Origin: Haemaphysalis longicornis
Taxonomy: Eukaryota > Arthropoda > Arachnida > Ixodida > Ixodidae
Assembly: GCA_013339765.2 (NCBI GenBank)
Contig: JABSTR010000974.1
Span: 496,001 to 560,000, forward strand
DNA: 64,000 bases
Reading direction: 5' to 3'
The notes under the pieces are model-generated. The model saw only the letters and a list, made by a program, of their open reading frames with translations, searched no databases and was not told the DNA's origin. The position numbers and the translations under genes were made by a program. This document shows positions 50,295 to 60,529 of this stretch, one piece after another; position 1 is the first letter of the stretch; every line of letters starts with the position of its first letter.

Positions 50295-52617
50295 CACTCG
50301 TAACAATCGCCTCATGCACTATTTGGAGTATGTGCAACCATACTTCCACCCCTCCCAAACAGGCTTTCGTCCCAATGTAAGCACACATGACAGCGTCTGG
50401 CTTCTGCGCAGAGTCATCAACCGATCCCACTACGCAAGAGGAAACCCAGACATTGTCATGGCCGTTGACTTACGCAAGGCGTTTGACAACGTCAGCCAAA
50501 AAGTCATTTTAGAGGAACTTGCAAAGGCGTATCCGAGTGTAAGAGCTCAAAAGTGGATACGAGTTTTCTTACAAGGCCGACCTATAAGACTCCATGGGTC
50601 ACACCCTGGCTGGGAACCCACTACCTATTACGTAGACCGCGGGGTCCCTCAAGGTTCGATTTTAGGACCAGTTCTATTTAATCTAGCCATGACTAGGGTG
50701 GCACGACAGTTGGAAGTCGACACGGCTGCCCGCTTTACCATTTATGCGGACGACGTCACAGTTTGGACTGAAGCAGCCGACTTCGACTCTCTTGAGGACC
50801 AAACAATAGAACTGCAAGCCGCGGCTCATAGCCTCGAGCTGACTCTTGCCGACCTGGGACTCCAGCTGGCTCCCGAAAAGACTCAGCTCTTGGCGGTATA
50901 CGGCTGCAAACCACCCGCTCAATCCGATGTGATACAAGTTATAATAGAAAATCAAGTAATACAAGCCGCAACAGAACCCATCACCCTCCTCGGCCTACCA
51001 GTCGGAACAAAGAACAGCGCTGGAATATGGCTGCAGAGGTTGAAGCAAAAGTGGAAGGGTCTGCTCCACACCATCCGCAGACTTTCGAACAAGTACGGAG
51101 GAGCAACCCAAAAGGCCACCCTGACAATGACAAGAGCTGTCACAGTGAGCACTCTCACGTACGGCGCTCTCGCCTATGAACTCAACAAAAGCCACACAAG
51201 AGCCCTCCAAGTGTTGCACAGGGCAACCCTCCGTACCATCAGTGGTTTGCCTAAGCACACACCTAACCAGAAACTCGAACAGGCAGTTCCCCTTCCTCCC
51301 ATTGAGGACGTCATCAACGAAGCCAAGGCGCAGGCTGAATTCAAACGTCCTTTAACACACCAAGGACATGCCCTCACTGCATGGGACGTGCGCAGCCCAC
51401 CAACACCCTGCACTTTCCCCACCCCACTTGACCCATGGAGTCGCCCAGAAATCGTACCCACTACGCACAGCAAGCCGATTGGGCGCAACAATCCTGCACT
51501 CCGAGAACAACGCGTCCGACGCCTTCAGATGACAAAGCTCGAAAACGAAGTTGACATCTACACGAACGCTAGCGTAAGCTTAAATGTCATCGGACTGGCC
51601 TGGACATGCCCAGAGGTTCCTGCCCTCTCGGGGTATCACACCATGTTCAACAACCATGCCACGAGCCTTGAAGCAGAACTGCATGCCATCAACCATGCCA
51701 TGACATTCCTTGCGTATGATACTGATTATCCGCTTCCGCCATCTATTCGTATCCTCACAGACTCGTATGAAGCATTGGAAACAGTAAGATCTCACAGGAC
51801 CACAAATCCCCTGGCACATCAGATATTATACCAAGCGCAACTTTTGCAACGTAACAAAACACAAGTCCGCATTGACTGGGTACCGGGCCATGAACCCTCT
51901 TCCTCGGGAAACCAGGCGGCCCATGAGGTCGCACAGGAGAGTGCACATTTACAACCTCCACTGGCGCCTGACGAAGAGCCGGCACGGTCGCCTGCACCTC
52001 CACCGGCGATTCTACTCCACCGGTATAAGAAGGGCCGAATAGAGCGGCTGAAAAACAGAACTCCAGCAGGATATTTGAGCGCTTTACCACCGCTACCCCA
52101 CTCCAGTGAAATCTTTCTCAACAAATTTCTCACCGGCGCAGCCTACACACCTGAAATGCATCGTAAATGGTACACTCCCCATTTACCCCCAAGATGCCCA
52201 TACTGTCACACAAGTACCTCAGCAGACCTCACTCATCTCGTGTGGTCATGTCCTACTTTTGCCAAACACCGAACATTCACGGCACCACAACTGCACCCTG
52301 ATCCCCAACAACTTGACAAAAAATTAATCCACCAAATAGCACTTTATTCTCTAAAGAGCGGTCTGGCACGAGTTGTCTGAGCGGAGACCTCACCGGTCCT
52401 ACTCACAATGGACTATTTTGCCTGGCCCACCAGTTGGGATGGACTCATTTCAAGCGTGAACCTGAAAAGAACTGAACCCTCATAAGCGTGAACACGAAGC
52501 TACGCAGTGCAAGCCAAGAACTGTACTACTAGTCCCAGTGCTTTTACTACCCTCTCCCCTTTCCATTCCCCTGTTTAGACCAGCGGTCTCCCGTTTTCAA
52601 TAAAAGCTTCACTACTA
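50295..52617 (+). mobile_element. RNase H-bearing LINE, 5'-truncated but with a 688-codon open frame
   Basis: It starts inside RT (NRLMHYLEYVQPYFHPSQTG) where the preceding sequence changes abruptly. It includes most of RT, RNase H, the C-terminal knuckle and a 3' UTR of about 235 nt with AATAAAAGC at 52599. No endonuclease is present, so this copy is a 5'-truncated insertion. The next recognisable sequence differs, and no target duplication was identified. Confidence 0.88.
50314..52380 (+). CDS. RT-RNase H polyprotein fragment of a LINE
   Basis: An uninterrupted frame of 688 codons. RT motifs in order: QTGFRPNVSTHDSVWLLRR, then VMAVDLRKAFDNVS, then RGVPQGSILGPVLFNLAM, the catalytic FTIYADDVTVWT (YADD at 50743-50754) and LQLAPEKTQLLAVYG in the thumb. 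RNase H: DIYTNASVSLN (the usual catalytic Asp is Asn), LEAELHAINHAM (Glu kept), ILTDSYEAL (Asp kept), then IDWVPGHEPSSSGNQAAHEV (the final Asp replaced by His). The knuckle CPYCHTSTSADLTHLVWSC precedes the C-terminus. It would copy element RNA at the target site; loss of EN and two RNase H residues argue it is not autonomous. Its openness suggests a recent insertion. Confidence 0.9.
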   Translation: MHYLEYVQPYFHPSQTGFRPNVSTHDSVWLLRRVINRSHYARGNPDIVMAVDLRKAFDNVSQKVILEELAKAYPSVRAQKWIRVFLQGRPIRLHGSHPGWEPTTYYVDRGVPQGSILGPVLFNLAMTRVARQLEVDTAARFTIYADDVTVWTEAADFDSLEDQTIELQAAAHSLELTLADLGLQLAPEKTQLLAVYGCKPPAQSDVIQVIIENQVIQAATEPITLLGLPVGTKNSAGIWLQRLKQKWKGLLHTIRRLSNKYGGATQKATLTMTRAVTVSTLTYGALAYELNKSHTRALQVLHRATLRTISGLPKHTPNQKLEQAVPLPPIEDVINEAKAQAEFKRPLTHQGHALTAWDVRSPPTPCTFPTPLDPWSRPEIVPTTHSKPIGRNNPALREQRVRRLQMTKLENEVDIYTNASVSLNVIGLAWTCPEVPALSGYHTMFNNHATSLEAELHAINHAMTFLAYDTDYPLPPSIRILTDSYEALETVRSHRTTNPLAHQILYQAQLLQRNKTQVRIDWVPGHEPSSSGNQAAHEVAQESAHLQPPLAPDEEPARSPAPPPAILLHRYKKGRIERLKNRTPAGYLSALPPLPHSSEIFLNKFLTGAAYTPEMHRKWYTPHLPPRCPYCHTSTSADLTHLVWSCPTFAKHRTFTAPQLHPDPQQLDKKLIHQIALYSLKSGLARVV

Positions 52618-53280
52618 CTCGTTCCCGGCGAGGCCGGAGTGGATGGGTGCCCATATCAGGTAGATTTTGCCAATCCATGCATCGCGGACGGAAGCCAGAT
52701 TTAAGGATTGCAGTCGCTCCTAAGGAGATTAGCCCTCTCGAAAAAAAATTAACGAGACGATTTGGAATCACTGACTACGTATTCGATTTTTGCAGTTGGT
52801 GAAGAGGAGGCCATAGCCCTATGGCTACGGGATTAAAATGTTTTTTTCTGGAAATATTTTTACATTTCTGTAACCGCAACGGCAAAATACAGTTCGGAAT
52901 ATTCAACAAGAAGGCAATTTAAACATTCGATAGGGACACAGATGATGACATGTTGACACTTAGCCAAATCATCGAGCGCGTACGTATGTGCTCTTCACAA
53001 TTTCAAGAATGGTTCGCACCCATAATCATGCAAAGAGCCTGAAATTTCGGCGGATTGATTCCAGGATCAGACTGCTCCCGGAATGAGCATGCAGCACATG
53101 CCGCAGCCGTGTACGCAGGCATTCTTGCGCAGCGGTCATTGAAAAACCTCTTGCCATGGGCATAGAGCAGTCCCGTTGCAAAATGGAGAGAATAGCAGAA
53201 CGTGCTGCTACCGAAAAGGTCACAGAAGGGCACGAGAGGCCAAGAAGAGCCCGCCGCCGACTCAAGTCCGCGGGAAAGAA
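52618..53280. other. Stretch with no recognisable gene
   Basis: No supported gene. Minus-strand frames at 53003-53298 overlap each other and lack motifs. Confidence 0.4.
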
Positions 53281-53283
53281 AAA

Positions 53284-53358
53284 ATGGAGGAAGCTCACAC
53301 TAACGCGTAAGACTTAAAGGTAGCGAAGCTGTACGCAGCCTTCGCGAACATCTCTGAC
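53284..53358 (-). repeat. Dispersed repeat unit, copy 2
   Basis: Inverted relative to 1628-1712: AAGGTAGCGAAGCTGTAC, ACGCGTAAG and AGCTCACACTAACGCG are the complements of the blocks listed there. Confidence 0.55.
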
Positions 53359-53359
53359 G

Positions 53360-54140
53360 AGTTTGACTCCACGATTGCTGCCGATTTGCTTCTTATTCAC
53401 TGCTGCAACGACATTTACCCCATCTCTGTTGCTACAGCGGCGAAAAGCAGCAAATCGAAGAAGCAGAACGAACGAACAGAACGCGCACACTGTAACTAGG
53501 CGCTGTTGCGAAGTTGCTTTGCTTAGTTCACCAACGCGGCGCAGAGCAGAGCGACGAAGCTGCGGAGCCGACAAGCAGCATTTATATACAATATGTACAA
53601 GAGTAACAAGAGCATTACATGGCTCGCACAAAGGCGACAGCACGTCTCAACTCGGTGCCTCCAATGAATGCCGTACTCGCCACTGCTTCCGGGTTGTCTT
53701 ATACACCCGGGGGTGCGTTGCAGCGCGAGCAGTTCGAATCCCTCCAATCAAGTCTCTCCCTTGGCCGCAGTTTACATCCGACGAATGGAGACGAAACGAT
53801 TGCGTCAGCCGAAGCCGCCACGACGGGGAAAGGGAAGGCTACTCAGCGGCTCCGTTTCCGGGTGTGTGGGTGCGTGTTTTCCGTAGGCCGTCTGACCGAG
53901 GCGTGAATCAGCCTAGCCGTCGGCGTGCAGCCAGGCGAAGCAAATTTGTGCCGAGCGCTCTGGCATAACAGTGCCCGAAGGCGCAACGTGTACCCTATCG
54001 CGTGTTCTGTGTCGAGTATAGGTGGCGCGATTCCTCTCGCCACAGTCAATGCCGAGTGAGTAAGCCGTTTGACTCTCGGGCACTAACTAACAATGTGAGC
54101 GGCAGATAGCTCCGAAATCGCCCTCGAAAAACTCGGTACC
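53360..54140. other. Open but unassigned stretch
   Basis: A 201-codon plus-strand frame (53363-53968) is Arg/Ser/Thr-rich, has no motif, and faces comparable open frames in two other registers, as GC-rich random sequence does. I do not call it a gene. It may include upstream sequence of the otubain copy. Confidence 0.4.
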
Positions 54141-54144
54141 GGAC

Positions 54145-54874
54145 ATCAATCCCGAAGAAGCAATACTTGGGAAATTGAACGCGAGATAGCAGCGCGCATT
54201 CCCCAGGTGGACAGAAAACATGACCTTCCATCCTGCAGAAGGAGTACTCCCTCAAGGATAAGGTGTACCAGCAGAAGGTCAAGGACCTTCGGCGTAAAGA
54301 CCTTCGGATTGGAACTGTTCCTTCTGGGCCTTCAGCTCCGCCTACCTGGAGTGCCTACTCACTGACAACCAGGAGTACAGCAGGTTCAAGAAAATTGCTG
54401 AGCAGAGCAAGGAGGCCCTGGTCTTTCTTGGCTACAAGATCTTCAGCGTCGAGGACTTCCACGACACGTTCATGGAGGTGCTGAAGAAGATCGAGGACAA
54501 CATAACTGGACGACCTGCTCATGGTCTTCAACGAGCAGGGATATTTGGACTACGTCGCCGTCCACATGACGTTGCTGATGCTCCGGATGCCGGACGTTGC
54601 TGATGCCGTTGCTCCGGAAGGAGGTGTCCTTCTTCCCCAGTTCTTCTCAGTCCTTCTGCAAGCAGGAGGTGAAGCCGATGTACAAGGAGACCTATTGCAT
54701 CCACGTGATCTCGCTGACGCGCCACTGGGGGTGGGCGTGCGGTTGCAGTACGTGGACCGGGGATCCGGGGCTGCGTCAACGCTCACGACTTCCCCGAGGA
54801 CCACCCCCCCCCCCCCCCCTCGCCCCATCCACCGGCTCTGCCCACCAGGGCACTACGATATCCTCTACCCCTGA
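54145..54874 (+). pseudogene. Otubain (OTU deubiquitinase) processed pseudogene
   Basis: Otubains are cysteine proteases that cut ubiquitin chains. Pieces of one lie in order across three frames: an N-terminal helix (WEIEREIAARIPQVDRKHDL), KDKVYQQKVKDLRRK, NCSFWAFSSAYLECLLTDNQ with the catalytic Cys codon at 54316-54318, EDFHDTFMEVLKKIEDN, VFNEQGYLDYVAVHM, FCKQEVKPMYKE, HVISLTRH, LQYVDRG, and the terminal PGHYDILYP with the catalytic His at 54851-54853 and a stop at 54872. Cys to His spans about 178 codons, matching 174 residues in human OTUB1, so no intron is present. At least four frameshifts break it, and the Gly before Asn-Cys is Trp. It is therefore a retrocopy of an mRNA. No poly(A) remains; a dispersed module follows at 54920. 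Confidence 0.85.
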
Positions 54875-54919
54875 TATTATCCTCATTTTCTCGGACTTTC
54901 TCTCTTATTCATTTTTTAA

Positions 54920-55350
54920 CACGAAAGTGTTTTATTCCTGGATACACAAAGATTCGACTGACGTCATTTCCGTCACGGAGGTGAAGCCAGTACAAGGAAG
55001 CAAGCTGCCTTGTAAAGGGTGCACCCCTGCACACATGGTCTCCTTGCGGAGAAGCAACCTTTAGTAATAAATACTACGTCATACTTAGGGTTGTTCGTTT
55101 TCCGGTTTTATATTTTAACACGAAAGAGTCTTATGCCGGGATAGACCAAGATTTTACTGACGTCATATCCGTCACGGAAATGACGCCAGTACACCTTTGC
55201 CGAAGCGACCCGCCAGCAGGACGTCGCTCGCCAAGCACACCCACAAAACAGCCGCCGACCCGCAAATCATGCTCAGCTGTAGATTTCGCTGCACGTTTCA
55301 CTTTCGTGTTTTACTGTTTCCTGTAACAGGGGAATCAACCACAGTTTTTT
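54920..55350 (+). repeat. Copy of the ~190-bp CRE-like module family (plus strand)
   Basis: Modules start at 54919 (ACACGAAAGTGTTTTATTCC) and about 55118 (ACACGAAAGAGTCTTATGCC), a spacing of about 195-200 bp, with TGACGTCATTTCCGTCACGG and TGACGTCATATCCGTCACGG cores. The linker has TTTAGTAATAAATACTACG. The distal end GACCCGCCAGCAGGACGTCG, CCAAGCACACCCAC and GGGGAATCAACCACAG is complete. It lies just past the otubain copy. Confidence 0.8.
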
Positions 55351-56195
55351 TGCCCTCTACTTTTGTTCTTGTGTTGTGCGGACGGGCTGAAAATGTCATG
55401 CGCTGGCTGAAGCAGCGAGGACAAATTGGTCGGGAGGGTGTTTCTTCGTCTTTTTTTAAAGAACGCCAGTGCACCTTGTTACCTTCCTTTTTTATTGTTT
55501 TGTTTGCAAGTGCCCACGTTTGTACACCTTTTCTAACCTCGATTGGTGAAACGGGAGAGAGATTGTTGAACAGACGCTGAAACGGTTGTTTCGTTTGGAA
55601 GATGGACCGGGCCGAAGGCTGTAGTCACTCCGGCCACCATGCACACAACGCTGGTGAGGCTTCCAGCGCGATGGCGGTCGAGAGAGAGAGAGAGAGACGC
55701 ACAACTTCTTCACTTGCACAGCTTCCATCTAGAGAAGACTGGCGATGGTTGTTAGGCTTAGCTTGCCAGATTTTCCAAATTGAGGCTCACGAGAGGGTTC
55801 ACTGTTTACGCACAGGCTGGTGACTTTTTGTGCTCTTTTCTCTTTTCATTCACCTTTAGGATAAAGTGTGAGAGGTGATTCTCCTTAGAGGTACTTACGA
55901 CCACATGAAATTTAATTTGATAGCGCGGAATAGCCACCCGACCGTCTAACTGCGCTGTTTACCAGCTGGACGCGTCCTCGCGCATCGAGGAGAATCCGCT
56001 CTCTTTATCACTGTCTCTCACTGTGCACCTCTTTGGACATGTAATCGGGAAGCTTGGTGAAGGGGATTCGTGTGAAATTGTGCTTAGACAGGCAGCAATG
56101 AAGCACGTTTCTCCTGGGTTGCGGCTGTTTCTGGTGCGAATAACGAAAACAAATTGCAGCTGAATGAAGTGGATCTTCAAATGGCAAGAAAACGA
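55351..56195. other. Stretch with no recognisable gene
   Basis: No motif-bearing frame or boundary is recognised; a (GA)n run lies at 55681-55696. Confidence 0.4.
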
Positions 56196-56199
56196 AAAC

Positions 56200-56283
56200 T
56201 GTCCTAGCCGAGAGGGTAAGACGACTGACACTAACAGCGTTGTTCCACCAGACACAGGTTCGAATCCTGCCGGTGTCGGCAAT
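56200..56283 (+). tRNA. tRNA-like sequence (class II, Ser/Leu type), probably a SINE head
   Basis: TAGCCGAGAGGGTAAGACGA gives an A-box and D-arm pattern with the GCCGAG typical of Ser/Leu tRNAs. A variable-arm-length spacer follows, then the B box GGTTCGAATCC (56257-56267) and a T-arm CAGGTTCGAATCCTG that pairs perfectly. The 3' acceptor strand GGTGTCGG is not matched by the 5' side (ACTGTCC), and no convincing anticodon loop forms. I read it as tRNA-derived rather than a working gene. Confidence 0.45.
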
Positions 56284-56317
56284 TTGTTTTCTTTATACTC
56301 TTATACTAAGTTTTGTA

Positions 56318-56766
56318 AGACAACTGCATCTTACCGGTACTCACCTACGGGGCAGAAACTTGAAGGCTCACTAAGAGGTTTCAACTTAAATTGAGGATGA
56401 CTCAGAGAGCAATGGAACGGAAGATGATGGGTGTAACATTAAGGGACAAGAAGAGAGCGGAGTGGGTCAGGGAACAAACGCGTTTGAAGGACATATTTGT
56501 AGAAATTTAGAAGAAGAAATCGGCGTGGGCAGGGCATGTAATGCGAAGGCAAGGTAGCCGTTGGTCATAAGGGTGACAAAGTGGATTCCTAGAGAAGGCA
56601 AACGTTGCAGGGGGCGGCAGAAAGTTAGCTGGGCAGATGAGATCAAGAAGCTTGCGGGGATAAATGGGTTGCAGTTAGCACAGGACTGGGATAATTGGAG
56701 ATTAATCGGAGAGGCCTTTGCCCTTCAGTTGGCGTAGATAGGATGATGATGATGATGATGATGATT
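56318..56766 (+). pseudogene. RTE-type LINE 3' fragment with (ATG)n tail
   Basis: It corresponds to 61516-61970 of the near-intact RTE element, at roughly 90% identity by eye. It shares CTGCATCTTACCGGTACTCA, TGTAACATTAAGGGACAAGA and GGAGAGGCCTTTGCCCT, and a (GATGAT)n tail. Frameshifts and stops (for example TTGGATG changed to TTGAAGG, and AATTTAG) break the frame. It begins only 35 nt after the tRNA-like sequence. Confidence 0.88.
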
Positions 56767-57820
56767 ACTGAATTTTGTGAAACGCTGGAATCAACGAATC
56801 GCTAAACAGCTTCGCTATTAATGTAAGGCCGCTCGCCGCTTGATCGGGCGCACAACGACCGATCTCGCAAATCGCCGCTGAACTGCGATGTATCCGTCGC
56901 GTGAATAGCGCCGACAGGCACCGACTCTGCAATGGCCGAGCCTTCCGCGCCAGTCCGGAAGGTGTTGTGCTTTCGCGAGACCAATCTTCCCAGTGTCGCT
57001 TCCTGTCCCTTATTCCCTTCCCGAAGCTCGTTTCGCTGTTCTCCGGGCCGCTAAGGCGCGGATGGCCCTCTGTTCCCTCGCTGCGCAAGCAGCACTGCGA
57101 AGGGAATGCGAGGAATGCCGCCGGCTTCCTCGAGGACACGCCTATTTCTCTGTGTTTATGCGGCGACGTCGGGACCCGCTAAGCCGATTTACGATCGCGT
57201 TTCCTTTCTGTCCGTGCAGCGCCGGAGCCAAGTGCTAGTGCATGCGCCGTTCTCGGTCTGTTCTTGCAGACGCGCTAAGCATGTTTCGCACCTGAAAGGC
57301 TGCGCCCCATTCTTCGCGGGCTGGCATTTGTGTTGCGACGATGAGTTTACGCCGGAACGACCAATTGGCACTGCGCACAACTGACTTACTCGCTGTGTCC
57401 GGGTCTTTGTAGGTGCTCAGGGAAGGACAAAAGGAAACCGGCCCTGTTCGTTGTTGCATCTTGTCCGTAGTTGCGTGCATCGTTTTGAATGCACATGTTC
57501 CGTGAACGAGAGGGAAACTCGTTCTTTTCCCTCAGCAGGCAAATGGGAACAGCGCACGGATTTTGAAAACGCGTGGCTTCCTGTTGTAGAAATGCGCAGA
57601 CAAACATTCAAGGTGTTGATCTGCAGCTACACGATGAAACAGGTATTCGATGCAGTATTCTGGAAGTACATCACGTAATAATTGCTTGTAAACAAAAAGA
57701 AAAAAAACCTTGCATGCGCCATTAAACCCTATGTCGGCATCGGCCCGGGGAAGATGGCTCTCAAGATGTATGTTTTGAAGAGATACAGCGCGTACACAGG
57801 AGAAAGACAGAGGGAAAAAA
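56767..57820. other. Stretch with no recognisable gene
   Basis: Short overlapping frames on both strands without domain motifs. No inverted-repeat boundaries are seen. Confidence 0.4.
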
Positions 57821-57824
57821 ATTG

Positions 57825-58570
57825 GCCGCGTATCTGCTCCTTTCGTTGCAAATGCCGTCAAAAGACGATAGTCTTTATCGGCTTTTGCGAAGTAAATACC
57901 TCCCTTCGCTTTCCCGCTCACCTCTCATGTTGTTCCTCTTGCGTCGCGCTCCTCCCAAGGTAAAGACGCCAAAGGTTTGCTTAAATCATTTTAAATTTCC
58001 CGCGTTCCACTGCTCCAAACCGGCTGTCTCGATGCGAACGCTGTCGTACGGCGAAGACGCGCGTTAATCGAGGCGCCCTACTTCAACGTTTATAGAACCG
58101 CGTTTCCCTACTCCACGTGCGTTGCAAGCAGAACGTGGAACCTATCTAGTGGAACCTTGCGTAACTGTTGCCGGTTCATTTCGTAAAATGGCGCCAGAAG
58201 CTATAGTGGCGCGGGCGACAGCAGGCGACGGCAGAGTGAATTCTTTTTCTGCAGTTGATGAAGTATTTAATTTCACAAAAGTCCAGCATGTTTGATTTTT
58301 TTATAAAGGAACACTGCAAATATCACTTCTGTATTGATTTGTTGTCTCATATTTGCGTAATGTCTTGTTCTTCTTCAACAATGTTGACAAGTATGAACAT
58401 TACACCGGACATAGACGGGTAGATTTAGCTGTGACTATATAAGACTATTGCGCAGGCATTGTTTTGCTTTGGCCGGGTGGCTGAATCGAGTCACAGACAG
58501 ACAGACAGACAGACAGACAGACCAAAATTTCTGGGTTTACGTAGCCCAAGAAAGACTATCGTCTTTAAAA
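57825..58570 (+). mobile_element. (CAGA)n-family element, single-arm form, copy 2
   Basis: Aligns in order with 30786-31600: TTGGCCGCGTATCTGCTCCT, TTGCAAATGCCGTC, CTTTCGCTTTCCCGCTCACC, CTCCTCCCAAGGTAA, TTATAGAACCGCGTT, AGAAGCTATAGTGGCGCGGG, CAACAATGTTGACAAGTATG and GCCGGGTGGCTGAATCGAGT. A short (CAGA)n at 58493-58521 follows, then AAGACTATCGTCTTT at about 58549. AAAGACGATAGTCTTT near 57860 is the inverted form of the last block, so it may mark the two ends of an element about 700 bp long. Non-coding. Confidence 0.75.
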
Positions 58571-59200
58571 ACAGAAGGGGCGTCCTCGGCTTTTCTTTCT
58601 GTTTGCGCTGTACCATGCAGTTCAAAGTGTGCACCTACCAACTCATCCAGCTCTCTACATTCATCAGATGTACTTGTAACTTATTGGCATTGATATTTTT
58701 AGTAGATCGCTCGTGTTGTAATGTCGTGGCACTCAAAGTAACACTCCTGCAGACTCTTAGACGAGGGTATCCAACAGTAATAACGCGTATTTCTGTCGTT
58801 GATATTCCTGCTTGGGGTAATTAACTAAGAAAGCTACAATTATTTCAATATGCCAAGCCCGAAACAAAAACCCGCAGCACATATGGACAGTAACGCGGAA
58901 GCAGTCGTTTTTCTTTCCACGTCCCGACAACGTCCCGACAAGTGTCATCCCACAAACAGCGGGCGGCACCCACGAATCCCAAGCACGCCCGAATCCCGGG
59001 CACGCCAAGGAGACGTTACTCTTCTTATGTGAGCTCGTGAAACGATCAAGTGAAACCATCAGCTTGTGAAACGATCATGCCTAGATTGATGAGCACAGCA
59101 CCGCACCGCCTCAAAAACTGCTCCCACATTTCCTAGGCATCTGACCACCCCTCGCCGAATAAAGATTTAGACGCACGTGAATATGATCTTTGGACGTACG
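58571..59200. other. Stretch with no recognisable gene
   Basis: No supported feature. A small direct repeat (GTGAAACGATCA) occurs at 59037-59048 and 59064-59075. Confidence 0.4.
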
Positions 59201-59204
59201 TGAA

Positions 59205-60529
59205 TAGAGGGCATTAAATGGGATGTAATAGGGCTTAGCGAGGTTAGGAGGGCAGGCGAAGCCTTTACGGTGCTGAAAAATGGACACGTCTTATGTTACC
59301 GTGGTCTAGAGGACAGAAGAAAACTGGGAGTGGGATTTCTAGTCAATAAAAGCATAGCTGGCAAAATAGACGAATACTATAGCATTAACGAAAGGGCAGC
59401 AGGTCTTGTAATTAGGCTCAATAAGAGGTACAAGCTCAAGGTGGTGCAGGGCTACGCGCCCACATCCAGCCACGACGGCCAAGCAGTGGAACGCTTCTAT
59501 GAAGATGTGGAATCGCCAATGGCTAAAGTAAAAACGCAGTATACCGTAGTTATGGGGGACTTCAATGCTAAAGTAGGCAAGAATCAGGCTGGAGACAAGG
59601 CAGTTGGGAACTATGGTCTGGGCTGTAGAAATAGCAGGGGGGACCTACTAGTTGAGTTTGCCGAACGGAATAACCTACGCATAATGAATACCTTCTTCTG
59701 TAAACGGGAGAGTAAGTGGACCTGGAGGAGCCCGAATGGGGAGCACAAAAATGAAATAGACTTCATATTATGCGATAACCCTGGTGTCGTGCACGATGTA
59801 GAAGTGCTCGGAAGGGTAAGGTGTAGTGACCACCGTATGGTAAGATCTCGAATTAGGCTAGATTTGAGGCGGGACCGCAACAAGCTAGTACGTAAGAAGC
59901 CGATAAATGAGCTAACAGTAAGACGTAAAGTAGAAGAATTCAGGATCGCGCTGCAGAACCGATATTCCGCCCTTAACGAGGAAGCCGAGCTTACGACACA
60001 GGAAGCCAGCGACAACCTTACACGCATCCTCACGGAGTGTGCAGTAGAAGTCGGGGGCACTATGGCTAGACAGGATACTGGCAAACTTTCTCAGGAGACG
60101 AAAGATCTAATCAGGAAACGGCAAACCATGAGAATCTCTACCGCAGCTGACAGAATAGAACTAGCCGAGCTCTCGAAGTTAATCAATAAGCGTAAGACAG
60201 CTGACATACGGAAGTATAATATGGAGAGGATCGAATACGCTGTAAAGAACGGAGGTAGCCTGAAAGCAGTGAAGAGACGTCTTGGCGTGGGGAAAAATCA
60301 GATGTATGCACTTAAGGATAAGCAAGGCAACGTCATCACAAATAGGGATAAAATAGTCACAGTGGCCGAGGAGTTCTATAGGGATCTGTACAGTAGCCGG
60401 GACATACAGGATAATGCCGAACGAGACAGTAGTTCAGAGGAGATAGACATCCCACCAGTAACGACCGAAGAAGTAAGGAAGGCTTTGAAAGAAATGAAAG
60501 GGGCAAAGCACCTGGTGAGGATCAGATAA
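59205..60529 (+). CDS. RTE endonuclease and linker (frame ends at a 1-nt shift)
   Basis: The frame is open from upstream of the ATG at 59270; [10 protein letters not shown] is readable from about 59222, so the element entered with this frame already running. Endonuclease motifs: the SEVR start, [21 protein letters not shown] (near 59550), [10 protein letters not shown] and the final SDHRMV (near 59825), covering the catalytic Asp/Asn and His positions of AP-type endonucleases. This domain nicks target DNA to prime reverse transcription. A lysine/arginine-rich linker leads to RT. The frame ends at 60529 after EMKGAKH; the register expected for RT ([16 protein letters not shown]) lies one base away, at the AAAGGGG run near 60497-60503. 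Confidence 0.85.

Noticed and set aside
53363..53968. A 201-codon plus-strand frame
   Set aside because: Low-information Arg/Ser/Thr composition, overlapping frames in other registers and no domain.
56200..56283. Functional tRNA-Ser or tRNA-Leu gene
   Set aside because: The T-arm is good, but the acceptor stem does not pair and no valid anticodon arm forms, so it is listed only as tRNA-like.
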